NCBI GenBank assembly: GCA_019925095.2
Contig: CM034389.1
Span: 16,727,435 to 16,791,434 of the forward strand
Direction: 5' to 3'
Source: Dendrolimus kikuchii
Lineage: Eukaryota; Arthropoda; Insecta; Lepidoptera; Lasiocampidae
Length of the DNA: 64,000 nucleotides
This document shows positions 1 to 13,143 of this stretch, piece by piece. Made by a program: the position numbers and the translations under genes. The notes below the pieces were generated by a model that saw nothing but the letters and a program-made list of their open reading frames with translations, was not told the DNA's origin and made no database searches. Numbering within the stretch: the first letter of the stretch is position 1; each line of letters opens with the position of its first letter.

Positions 1-163
1 GCACCGGCTGCGACTCAATCTCGCGCAGCTGCGGCGTCATCCGCTTCAGGTACTCCTGGTAGTTGCCCATCTGCGCCACCGGCATCGAGTGCACGCTGTC
101 CTCGTCCACCAGCCGCGTGTGCGCCAACGAGGGCTGCAGGAAGTTCGCGCGCATACGTACCAC
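1..163 (-). CDS. IntS6: IntS6 coding exon 11, cut by the window edge (from residue 601)
   Basis: Starts VVRMRANFLQPSLAHTRLVD after GTTTCAG and contains VHSMPVAQMGNYQEYL, a hallmark of INTS6. The frame is open to position 1, so the C-terminus lies outside. Confidence 0.92.
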   Translation of the reverse strand, partial: MVRMRANFLQPSLAHTRLVDEDSVHSMPVAQMGNYQEYLKRMTPQLREIESQPV

Positions 164-3100
164 CTGAAACGACATCATAATAAATAGTCAAATTTTAGCT
201 GGAAAATCAAAGTTAGATGGGGATCACTTGCAGCCTATAAACAGAGGCTCGAGCGGAATAAAAATCCAATAACTGCAAAAAAATTTGACACTACACTATG
301 GCTACGTTCGATTCGGCGATTTTTGCCGTTCCACTTGCTTGCCGGCGTCACAATCATTAACTCAAGTGGAACGGCAGACAGTGTTTTGGACGTTGTGAGC
401 TACAAAAAGAACGTGCTGTATGTGTACTATTTAAAAAGGACAAGCTTAGCAACTCTTTCAAGTTTTGAATATGCAGGCCATTGAAAAGAGCACATCTGAC
501 TATAGCTCCTGGCTGATGACAAACAGAGACGAACAAATAAACAAACAATAAAAAGAAGGGGAACACAATTTATATCACATCGCAAAGTAATATTTCATTA
601 TAATATAGCCCTTAAATCTGCAAGAAGAGGTATTTCTCAATGTTTCTCATTTAAATCAGGTCTCTCCTCTCAGAACGCCTCCTTCAGCGCATGCCAGTAG
701 TGCTGCCTATTTAGAGCAGCACGTCGCCGGCAGGGTTTTTAACAGTAAGCCTAAACTCGTCCTACCAGCGCTTACTCTGCCTTCCTCTACTCCCTTTACC
801 GACAGTTGGATGCCAGTGAAGCTGGCTTCACTTCACTACCTATTGCGAAAAAAGTTCTTGTCCAACAATATCCTAATTAATTAAACTATGTTTCAACGAT
901 AAAACCGTAGCACGGTTTTTTATTTAATATTTATTAAAAAAAAAAAAAAAATTAACTAATTCAAATTTTTTACATATAAAAGAACAGGTGTTAAAATAAG
1001 ACATTATCATCTAACTTTTGAAGTATCATGATAAAAATAATTTTAATTACTTATCAAACAAAATCGCCATGTAACTCCTTTCACTTATTAGGTATGAGCA
1101 GGCCTTTTTTTGTCACTTCTTTTTTGGGGGCACGCTAATTTTCGATAGTTGTAAGTCTATAATTTTTCGTTTGTAGCTCCATTCCAAAAAACCTATTTAA
1201 ATATTTTTTTTTGTAAAGGTTACAAAAATTGTTTTTTTTTTGATGTTTCACTTTTTATGGCAATTTTTCATTACTTTCGAAAGTTCCTTTAAGGGCACTA
1301 CGTGCCCCGCGTGCCCCCACAAAAAAAGCCCTGGGTAGGAGTAATGTCGTAAGTAGATAAACTCGTACAAAATCTATGTGACTGAAATTTTATAATATGA
1401 ATAAAAGTATCTCAGAAGACTTGACTATACAATCCCCTATTAGGTCAATATTTAATTATAAAGCATAAATACCTGATCAAGCAGATCTCTCCGTTGAATA
1501 TCAATTGGGTTTCGGTATGTGTGCGCTTGGGCCTTGTGCCTTCCTCTCGACAAACCCACCACGAACCCACCAAACTCATTCAACTGATCCCGCAGTGCAG
1601 AGAACTTGTCTTGGAGGCACGGATGTGTGGTCAAATCCTTCCGAAGTGGGGAACGTGGGACCACCCGAACACTTTCATTCACCTGAAAAATTATTTATAA
1701 CAGTTTTTTAATCTTGTGATATAATTCTGGTACTTTAAAATATGACCTTGATGATTACTATGAATAATATACATGCTGTTTATTTACCGGTCTTAGATGA
1801 CCGGTGGGTCTAAACTATGAAAGGAGAATAATAGAATAATAGCATAGACAATCGACTAATTCATACATACAATTAAAATGCACTTTGAGAGAAGTAAACT
1901 CTATGAATTTGTGCAGCTCTAGTAAAATTGTACATACATTACATCTAACAATATTTAGTGTGAAAGAGATGATGCATGAACTTTATCATTGCATTACGCA
2001 TTATGACTTGTATGTAGTTCAAGTATGTGCTGATGTTTTGCTCGTACTGTAAAATGCAATACTGAATTATTATGACTCTTTTAGGATATTTAGTTCGAAT
2101 TATAAGAACTGTAATATTTCTATTCCTAACTGGCCAAATGTGATGCATCTAAACTTTTGTACCATTATGCATACTTTGATAGATATGTCATGTTTAAATA
2201 ATAAATTATCTTTATCGTCGTTTTTGAAAACACCCTTAACACTTAAATTTCTAGACAAATAATTATTTTATTAGACTATCAACAAATATTTTATTATTTA
2301 AAACATATTTTTTACACTAAATTGACCAAAATTTAAACTAAAATGCTGGTTGGTTCAATTAGTTTATGCTGAGTAACAGCCTATTTATCATTAATTTCAC
2401 TATAATATATATTTATTATATAATCATTAATTTCACTATAATATATATTTACATATATAATATATTTTTTTAAGATCTAAATTCAAAAACTTCTTTTTCC
2501 CATTATTGATTCATCATAATTACAAAGTTTATAAGACATTAAAATCATAAATTATATGTAGGTATATTGTGCTTACCTTTTGAACATTACTACTGGACGC
2601 CTTGTTGATGACATCAGCGCATAACTTTTCAAATTCAATCTTGGCTTGGTTCTTCAGTCTTTTCAGATAATTGAGAACAGAGAAACTGAGGGAGTTGTCC
2701 TGGGTGTCCGGGATGAGGCTTTGCAGCAGTGGCGCGGACGCACCCATCTTCGTCAGCGCACGACGTAAAGGCTGGAAAAAGGCAACAACAAAAAAATCAC
2801 AATTGAATTATACAAGCTGATAAACAATCATTATAACATGCATGGCCGATTAAAACAAAATTTAAATCCTCCATAGAAAGACTCTGCCACTTTTTGACAT
2901 TTTACTTCAGTTTTTTTAGACCAAATCAGTCATAAATTAAAAATAGATTGATTTAAGTGACAACAATCAATTGATAGATAAATAGAAAAAAACTTTATTG
3001 TTTACAACATAAATAGAAAAGAAAAAAAATAGTCCATGTTAAAATTCTGATAGCAGGATTTTGAGAGCGGATATTCAAAGTGACCCAGATATTTCGTACA

Positions 3101-6100
3101 TTTATAATATTCATAAAACTCAAAACTTTTTATTCATTCAAGAACGCTAGAAAAGCATACAAGTTCTCGTTCTCGTTTCTACCACTACCGCGAGAATGCA
3201 GTTCCTTATACATAAAATTAAAAATTTAGTCTACTCACCGCAACATAATACGAAGGCATCCTATCCAAGTAATGCTGGAAGGCCATCTTCCACTCAGGTG
3301 TGGGTTTGCAGCGGTGCACTTTGAACAGGTCATCAAGCAGTGGCAGCAGCATCGGATAGTTGTACGGCAACACAAACAGGTTTACGCATGTCAAGTTAGT
3401 TGATGCCTTCAAATAACCAAATGGTTGGTTCATCTCGCTCGTTTTACAACCACTGTTGGCCACAAACACCTGAAATGTTACAATTCAATATTTTTCATAT
3501 TTTTGAACTGAAACTTCTATATACACGGGATCTTACGATTTTTCTGTCACGAAAAAGCGTTACGGCCGCCTGGAGGAGCGGCATAAATTTAGACTAGACG
3601 TGGTGAGAGGCGGCATAATTTTAGAGTAGACTATGGATGCGTATTTTGGTTCCGGATCGAATTAATTTTTTTTGTTTGTTAAAATAAAATATATTTAAAT
3701 AAAAAATGCATTCATTAAAATGTACCTAACCTAACCAAATCATAATTTGCAGTAAACCTGAGAAAAATCGAAACGTGTGCTGGGACACAATAGTAGAAGT
3801 GAAACTACAACAGACAAGTGGAAAAACGAATGGCAATGGATAACTGGCAAAATGAATCACAACAAAATTTTAACTTGTAGTTTTATGGACAGGTTTTCAA
3901 ATTGGACAAGTACATTAACAATCTGCCTGTAAAACTTCAAGTAAAAAAATTGTGGCGATTCGTTTTGCCACTTAATTATTTAACTCAGCATACATACATA
4001 AAATGTAAAATAGAAATAATTAGAAGAACAATATATTAGATATTATAAAAGATTTGTTTTATATATTTAAATTAACTAAAACATAATCTACTACAATGAA
4101 GACAACTTCACTTATATTGTCTACCTACAATCCCTTAAGACTATAAGTAGAATAGTCATCGAAATCAATGTGTATGGTTCCCAGATTATAGAAGATAAAA
4201 AAAGATAATAAACACATTGAATAAACGAAGTTAAAAAACAAAATATTTATAAAAAATTAAATACAAAATAGGATATGGCACAATAATAATAAATTGAGGG
4301 GCAAACAAAAAAAAAAGATATTGATCATACCTGCCAACAAATAGTGGGTTGTTTCCTAGCCAGTATAAACTGTGTCAATGGGCTGGGCTCCAACTCGTAT
4401 TTGTCGAAGGGCAGATTGTCTATCACCATCGGCTCCTGGCTTGAACACGTGAACTTAACCACTGGATGCGCTGAACGTGGGGGCTGAAATTATCGTCACA
4501 ACAATTATAATGTGCAACAGTATTTTCCTATGCTAGATGTGGTAGTCGTACTGGAATCATTATCCTGATCACAGCTCTTAAGGCCGCCTCGTTCGGTGTG
4601 ATACCACGCTCACACAGAATATTACCACGAAACGCTTAGCCTTGAGCTAATCGTGTTTCTTACAATAAATGAGTTTCGTTGCCACATTCCCCTCTCCCCC
4701 TATGCTATATTGACTATCCCATACCCCTTTTACATTCCTCCTGCCTGACCCCTTTATCTCATCTTTTCGCTTCGGTCCTGGCCCAGGTGACAGTAGCCAC
4801 TTCCATTACGTCGGCCATCTGCCTGTTTGCAAACTACACAATAAAAAAACCTTCAAGTTAGATTTCCTGGAAGGGAATGCTCCAAGCCCTATTGTTATAC
4901 CATAAAGTGTTGTAACCAGGCATTTTTGTAATTGTTTAATCTAGTATGTTCAATAAACCGAAATTCATCTATCTTTTTTTATTACAACTTTGGAAGATGA
5001 ATAGGAATGTCAATCGCTAAGTAAAAATCTAAACTGAGAAATTGATCTCCAGCTAAAACCATATTTATAATCTTGGTGCCTTTTGTTTAAATAAGAGTAG
5101 CAAACTCTAAAACGAACAACACAAGAATTAAAATGTCCACAGACATGTTTTTCACAGATAGAAGTGTGATTGAAGTTTTTGATGGAATTTTAAAGGTGAT
5201 GTTTAGTTTTCAAACAAATATATAAATTCAGTTAAAACTGAACTTTAGATACAGGAATATGCTTTGAATTTAGAATTGGTTACAACAATTATGTTTGTAT
5301 TAAAAATGTAAACTGTTTAATAAAATGACCTATTTCGAGCTGCCACAAAATTTCCTTTATTTGGATTAAGATACACATTTCGATAGATATTTTAAAAAAA
5401 GTTGTGACTGTTAACTTACCAGCGTCGGTGCGTTGGGGTCAGATCGAAACGACTCGGGTATGGGCCAGAAGCCAACAGCGAAGCCCTTCTGCGCAACAGT
5501 CCTCGGCACGTAGATGAGACGCCGACACGAGTGCCAGGCTTGCGGCGCGCTCGGACCACCGCTTGCACTCATGCTCGATTGATACGTGCCGCCGTTCCAC
5601 CTCTATTCACAAAATAATAACGTTTTTAAAACAAAGAAACAAAAAGTTTTTCCAAACAACTTTTTAGAGCGTCTTAATTTTATCATTTAAATTTTATAAT
5701 ATCATGAGACAACTTCTGTTCCTTTGTGTCACTTGTGAAACATTTCTGTAGAGAACAAATTATAATGTATGTAGCTTATAAAAATCAATTTTTGTGAAGG
5801 AATATCAAACGGCAAGCCAACAGGAAGGGTTATAAACCGATAACTCATATAGAGGATACGAGTTAACGATTAACGTTTAACGTCATTAACAATTTCGCAT
5901 CTCAAATAAGGCATTTCACTGTTGGCTACAACTGCGTTATTGGGGCGTTAGTTAAAGGCAGGCAGGCGCAGGTGTCACGAAGGCATCAAAGAAATCGCTT
6001 TTATTGACAAGATCGTCTATTTGTTTTTTGCCTAATAATGAAAAATTATGCTAAATATTCTTATCAATAAATATTATCTAACCCGGGCATTCACCCTTTC

Positions 6101-9100
6101 ACAGCTAATTTGGATATTGAAAAATAGTAGTGCGCGCTTAGCCTTAAAGGTTTACGCGAGCAAAGCTCACAGGTGTAATATCGGGCTAACTTAGTGGCCA
6201 AAACACATGCATCCAAGTAAGTCCAACGACTTAGCTTCGAATCCTAATCAAGCATCAACCATCAATCTGTTATAATTGCCACGTGTTGGTGAAGAAAAAA
6301 TTGTAAGGTAAGCTACACATCGAAATCAGCGATGTGTGAAACCCGCCAATCCATTTTGAACAAACATGGCGGTTTCCCCTAAAATTTGGATAACGAACCC
6401 AGCATTGAAACGTTTATGACTTTTCCGAGTATATATTTCCATAATCATAAAATTGTAGGAATTTATTATTATTAAAAATCCTACACTTTGAAAATAATTA
6501 TTTTTGTTCTGTAACGAGATTTATCAGAGATGGTGAAATTCAAATTACAAAAGCTTGTTTTAATACATGAGACAATGGAATACAACCTCCGTGATGAGTA
6601 AGCAATACATAAAAGGCAAACGCAAATGATTATCACACAAGTCTAAAACATGGATTCATACTCAAATACTTGCTATATGAATATTCTTACACGTATTTTT
6701 ATCTTAGCTTATTGAATTAGATTATGTACAATATTTCAAGTGCATCAATTTGTAGCTGTTTCTGTAGTCAAATAGACAGATGTTCGTTGCATTAAGGATT
6801 TCAACATTAGTACAAATCATCCTGAAAACCTAGTGGTCTTCTTATAGTGTCTATATATTAGGCTAAAGCCAATGATCTCAGAACAAAGACTATAACTATA
6901 TTTCGAGCTATTTCGTCCAGATTGCTAACATACGTCACAAAAGGCTATTAAGAAATAGTTATTCTGCAGCTAGTGACAAATTCAAGGTTAATTCTACACA
7001 TTTCAAAATCTGACTTTGCCAATGAATGAATTGCAAAACACTGCACATAGAGTAGTTGACTTAATTTCTAACTTACGGATCAATGATATTCAAAAATGTA
7101 ATAGTCTTCAACAATACTTTATTTGAACAAAAACTTTTGTATTGAAAATTATATGATAGAATTTCTATCATAGAAATCTATATTGTTACCCTTAGCTACG
7201 AGTGTCTCTCCTTTGCCCGTTACCATACCAATCCAATTGTATTCTTCACTCTCACAATGCTTCTCGGATTTCTAATAAGGTTAACAACCGACAATAAACC
7301 TTACCGCTAATATAGAGCATTAATACAATGATATAAAAGCTTACAAAGAAGTGTTACGAAAGAATATTTACCCCATTTCTGTCGCCGTCGCCGTCTATGT
7401 CTTTATCACCATCATGGTTAATCTCTTCTTGGTCTGCTCCATCGCGGCCGCTACTCCCATCAATCGGCGGTGGGTCAGGACCGATCTTTTCAAAATTTAT
7501 AACAACACCACTCTGCACTTTCTGCACCAAACTGTCAATACACTGCATTAACATTCGATGGGATGTTATGCAGTATGAACGACCTGAAAATAATTATGAA
7601 AATTGAAATCAACGTTGATATAACTTACTCCATATTGCAAAGTAGCTGAATCACATCGGTTGTATTTACGTACTTTGTGATTATATACAATTAGATGCCA
7701 AGGCATTAATACGACACTGTATCACAAAATGAAAAACAACATTTTGGCCTGAATGATTTGAATATTAAATTAAGGTAAGCGACCACAAGACCGCATCGTA
7801 AGCTTCGGATGCATCGCATTAAACAGATCGTTGTATTATTTGTATAGAAAGTAACAAGTGTGTCCACAGACCCGCATCGTACGGAGCGCACAAATCTGCT
7901 CATCGGCAATGCCGACGCCTGAGCTACGAGGGGCAACTTTTGCGTACGTGCCGATGTCGTCATACAGAAGTTTTAGTTTTTTCTTCCTCTTCTGCTAACA
8001 AACAAGCAATTACGAGAAATTGCACTTCTTCGCTTTCCTCCATTACGTTACAACTCAGCAATCCGATTACTGTTGGTTGCGTCGGCAAATCCGATCGCTG
8101 CCGATACAGTGGACGCATTGCGAAAACCGAATCCTTTGGATGCGATGGGTTCGATGCGGACATGTGGATCGTACTGACCTTCAATGTTTAGTTCCCATTT
8201 TATGCTTTCTTTTAGGATTCCGACACCTAAGGTGTTCAAAACTTTGATAACTGTGTATCACAGCTTATTATCACATGAATCACATATTAAAGCTAGAGAC
8301 AACAAAATTGCCATATATATATAAAAGTCTCGTGTTTCTATAAATGTGTACACTGTTAAGAGGTCCCGAAACACGATTGTTTAAAAGTTGATCAACATAA
8401 TCGAGAGGTTGAAGAACAACAAAATCAAACGACAGAGTTGTTTTTTAGGTTTTTGATTCCTTTATTAGCAACATATCAACAGATCCTTTGAGTTGATCTC
8501 GCATATAAACATACATATCGATACATCATAATAAAACCTATACTATAATTAATCTGTTGGGGATGCCGACTTGTTACAATAAATTTAAAAATGAGAAAAA
8601 ATCAGTACTTATCAGATTCCGTAGATGCAACTTTTAGAATTTTTTGTCTTTTTGTGTTTGTTAAAGCATCACGTGAAAACTACTGAACGGTTTTATAAAG
8701 TCATTTTCGTGGGATAGGTGTATATATGTATGTAAATAGCTAAAAAGGTGTTGCTTTTGCATTTTGATGCTGCCATTACAATTCACTAACATAGTCGTTG
8801 TCGTAGCAATACGTACGAAGTTTCGCTGCCACGGCTAGTTTTAAGTAAATGAATACTCAAGCTAAATAAATGAATTTGAATATATAAAATATTTAAAGTT
8901 ACATGGCTGTGAATACCTCCTTGACACTAAACGAACTACACAAAAACTAGTCAAACAGGTTTTCTAAAGGTTTTTTTTTTTTTTTTTTTTTTGGTTTTGA
9001 GGCGAGGGAAAATGCTTAACCGATTTACGCACAAACTGGGTCGTTGCTAGGGGAACGACACGCGTCGGTCGGGGGCGATAACACTGCAGCAATAGTATGC

Positions 9101-12100
9101 TCTTGGCAGCGCTCCGTCCGCGATCGACGTCACAGAATAGTGTGGAAGACTCCGAGCGTTGCTGCACGGGCGAGCAACCCCAATACCCACTAAAAACCCC
9201 CTCCTCCCTGACGACCCTGCGCTTTGAATGTGTTGGAAAGGCTGAGATTTAGAACATAGTTACGCCCAGCCGGAGGTTTTCTAAAGGTTTGCACTATCCC
9301 TTGTTATGGTAAAATTTCTACATTCGTGCTTATATTATATGTCTAGTGTTCCCTGCAGTTTCTCTCGAGTATTTTTTGATCTCTGTGCCAGGGAACCCAC
9401 AGTTGTACGACGAATATTTCTATCTAGACTTGTTCTGATTATATGTTGTACACTTATAAAGATTTTGTGAAAAGGGCACGCGCATACAACGCACTGGTCC
9501 GAAGAGAGTTCCCAAAGAATAAATACTAGCAGCGTTAGGCCGCACACAAAAGTTATTTGGACCGTGAAAGAAGAATACTATGAGGGACAAACTTCCAGTA
9601 AAACCAGAAGTCATAAAAGCTCCTTATTGCCATTCCTAATACGTATTCCAGGTCGATAGCTAGACTTCCGCACTTATGATTGAAAGAAAAACTAGCATAA
9701 ACCAGTCATATTGTCTGTCCGTGTAAAGTAGTATATAAAAGTTATCCAGGCTAAAGTTTCACTGGTCGACTATTACACATTTATCACAAAAAAATCGATT
9801 TTTAAACATAAGGATGTTGTGTTATTAGTTTGACGTGATAGAGCCAAGCTGGAATCATTATCTTAATTACAGCTCCTAGGGTTCGCCAGTCGGCTCGACC
9901 GGTGTGAAACTATGCTCTCACAGAATGTCGGCGTGAAAAGGTTAGCCCTGAGCTTATCGTGTTTCGTACGATGAGTGAGAGATCCGATGGCCCAATTCCC
10001 CTTACCCTATCCCATTTTTAATTTTAAAATAGCTGGCAACGCGTTGGCTTCGCTCCTAGCGTTTCAAAGGTCTGTAAGCGACGGTAACTGCTTTCAATTG
10101 GAGGGGCCTAGTGCCTGTGTGCCAGCGATTTAATAAAAAAATGCATTTGTCCTTTTTGGAATTGCACTACGTTTGATGACTTAGTAAGTTGGTTGCTGCA
10201 TTCCTTATTAGGATTCCATACTCATTTTGGCAAAATCGGAATCCTTAGAAATTAGTCATGTCAGGCCAACCGTTTGCCTACGTATCTATGTCACATCCAT
10301 TTTTCTCAGAAACTGTTACGTCTATATGAATGAATTTTAGAAGAAACATCCCTATCCCTATTAATATTATAAATGCGAAAGAAATTATCCGTCTGTGCCC
10401 TTTTCACGGAAAGACTACTAGATCGATTTGGCTGATACTCAGTATATATTCGATGCCGAGGATGAATATAGGATACTTTTTATCTCAAAAAATGGTTTAG
10501 TTTTCGGGATAAAGATATATTTATCTCTTTGTTTGTTATGCTTTTACGAAAAATCCACTGGGCCGTTTTGGCTGAAATAGTATATATGTAATTTTAATAT
10601 CAACGGTGGACAAGGGATACTTTTTACCCCGGGTTATCCCAGAAAGTAGGATAGGTGTTTTTTGTTATTTGCCATTTTGGTTAATTTGGCCATTTTAGTC
10701 ATTTTGGCATTTTGGTCTTTTTGGCACTTTTGTCATTTTTGACACTTTTGGCATTTTAGTCATTTTTGGCATTTTTGTCATTGTGGTCATTGCGGTCATG
10801 TTTGGCTTTTTTGGCATTTATGTAGTTTGCAGATCGATGCACGGGACATAGATAAATAAAACTAGAACAGATTGAAATAGGGGATGAAATTTTATATGAG
10901 AGACCAATCATTTCTTAAGTTTAGAAGATACTAGAGGCCCCAGCAGACGTTGTCCTGCTCTGAAAAAATAAAAATCTAGGACCCGATCCCAGCGCCACCT
11001 ACCGGTTCCAATTGTGGATTTAAACCATCCGGGAACACACTCAAACACACAAAAACAAAATCACCAAAATCGGTCCAGGTGATTAGGAGGATTCTAGAAC
11101 CCGATCTCAACGCCACCTACAGGTTCCAACGGGATAAAAAAGTATCCTATGTCCGTCTCCTGGTTCTAAGCTACCTCCCCACCAATTTTCAGCCAAATCG
11201 GTAGAGCCGTTCTTGAGTTATAAATAGTGTAACTAACACGACTTTCTTTTATATATATAGATAGATATAATAATTCATCATCTATAAAAAAATGCGATAG
11301 TAAGTCGATTGTGTCTGTTAAGCTGTCACGGAAAAACTACTGGAGTACTGGATCGGTTTTGGTGTAATTTTGTACATATGTAGTTTTCATACCGATAATG
11401 GACGTAGATACATTTCATCCCAGGAGATAGACAGTTTGCGATATAAAATAAAGTGAATCTTCGGGGGGCAAATAGTACTGACATAAAAATTTAACACAAT
11501 GTAACCTGTAGGTATTATCGCCTGCTCTTTGTAACAAGATTTACGTACCCGCGGCTGCGCCGCGGGATAAACTTTACTGTGTTCTATTTGCCGCTACATA
11601 AAGGTACAATTAAATGACGAAATGGCCACCATACATGTAATATACAAAATCATAACGATGTTTTCTAGTTTATTTTCAGATATGTTGTATAAGAAAATCA
11701 TAAAAAACTTTTAAACAATCAAGACCTTGAAGTATAATTTCTGCGAAAATTGGGTACAATGAGATCCAATAAATAATTTTAGTGATATTATTTAGGATTA
11801 ATTTATTTTTCTATTTTATATCAAAGTTATTGTTGTTGTTCTTTTATACGCCACAATTGCACAAAAAAAACTGAGTCCATAAAGCCTTGTCTAATGTACT
11901 AAGTTTTCAGTGTCAGCTTAACCAAATTGTAGGTGTTTGACTGGCGCCAAACAATGGAATTCATGTGGAAGCTTGAAGAGGCATTTTTCATTGAACAGTC
12001 GAAATTGTATATAATTTGATATTGGATCTGCCTGACAGAGAACAAGTTGGGTAAATATTTTCTGTAACGTAGCAATATTAAAGCCCGCAACCAAGGTAGC

Positions 12101-13076
12101 CAATGCGCTAATAAACCAACGCCGACCCTCTAATTATAGGCCACTAAGGCCTTCATATACCACGAAATAGCCTGTATAGTATAGTTTTTAACCGACTTTA
12201 AAAAAAGGAGGAGGTTCTCAATTCGTCGGGATCTTTTTTTTATGTATGTTCACCGATTACTCCGAGATTTATGATCCGATTTACGTGATTCTTTTTTTTT
12301 GTTCGACGCGGAATAGCTGCCATTTGGTCCCCTAACAAAAACAGGTTTAAATTACTGTAATTAATCATACAATGATAGAAGTAATTAAAACCATATAATT
12401 TCCTAAAAATAACAAACTAGTCTATGGGATGTGACATATATATATATACACTGATATTGGTATGGTTTATTTAGTAACTGTATTTTATAGGTATCAGAGT
12501 AAAAATTCTAATTAAAACCGGTTAAACAGTATACTCAATATTTATTGAAAATGTGAAATGTAAATATACGTATAAATGTTTATATAATTTAAGTGTAACT
12601 GACAGGTAAAAAGCATCTCAAATAAACGTGCATGTATGAAGCGATTAATGAAAATAGCGAAAGTCGTTTGTCAGGATCGTCGCAAATAGAGATCCATAGT
12701 CTCTGCCTATTTCCGTGGGAAACAGGGGTGATAATTTGTATATGTAAATAAGTACGATTGTTACTTAAATAATAACTCAAAAACACATTTTTATAATAAA
12801 CTAAATTATATTTTATTAACCACTTACCACCAGTAACTTCGCACATGGCGTCTATTGGCGACGAATCGGAGGGCACGAGGCCTGTGTCCCTCTCCACAGC
12901 GGGTGTACCAGCTAACCTCAGCACCAATGAGAACAGTCTTTGGTCCCAGCGAAACGGCTCGCGAGTCAACTCAGAACCGGGTATAGGACAGTTCATGGGC
13001 AGATTGAACTGTGAACAAATTAATTTAAAAATATAGGCGAAAGAATAACATGAAATTCTGCAGAAATATTAGCCCC

Positions 13077-13143
<67 letters not shown>

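Noticed and set aside
12589..12996. 135-codon minus-strand frame
   Set aside because: Only its upstream part (12828-12996) is real IntS6 exon 4; the rest reads through the GTAAGT donor into the intron.
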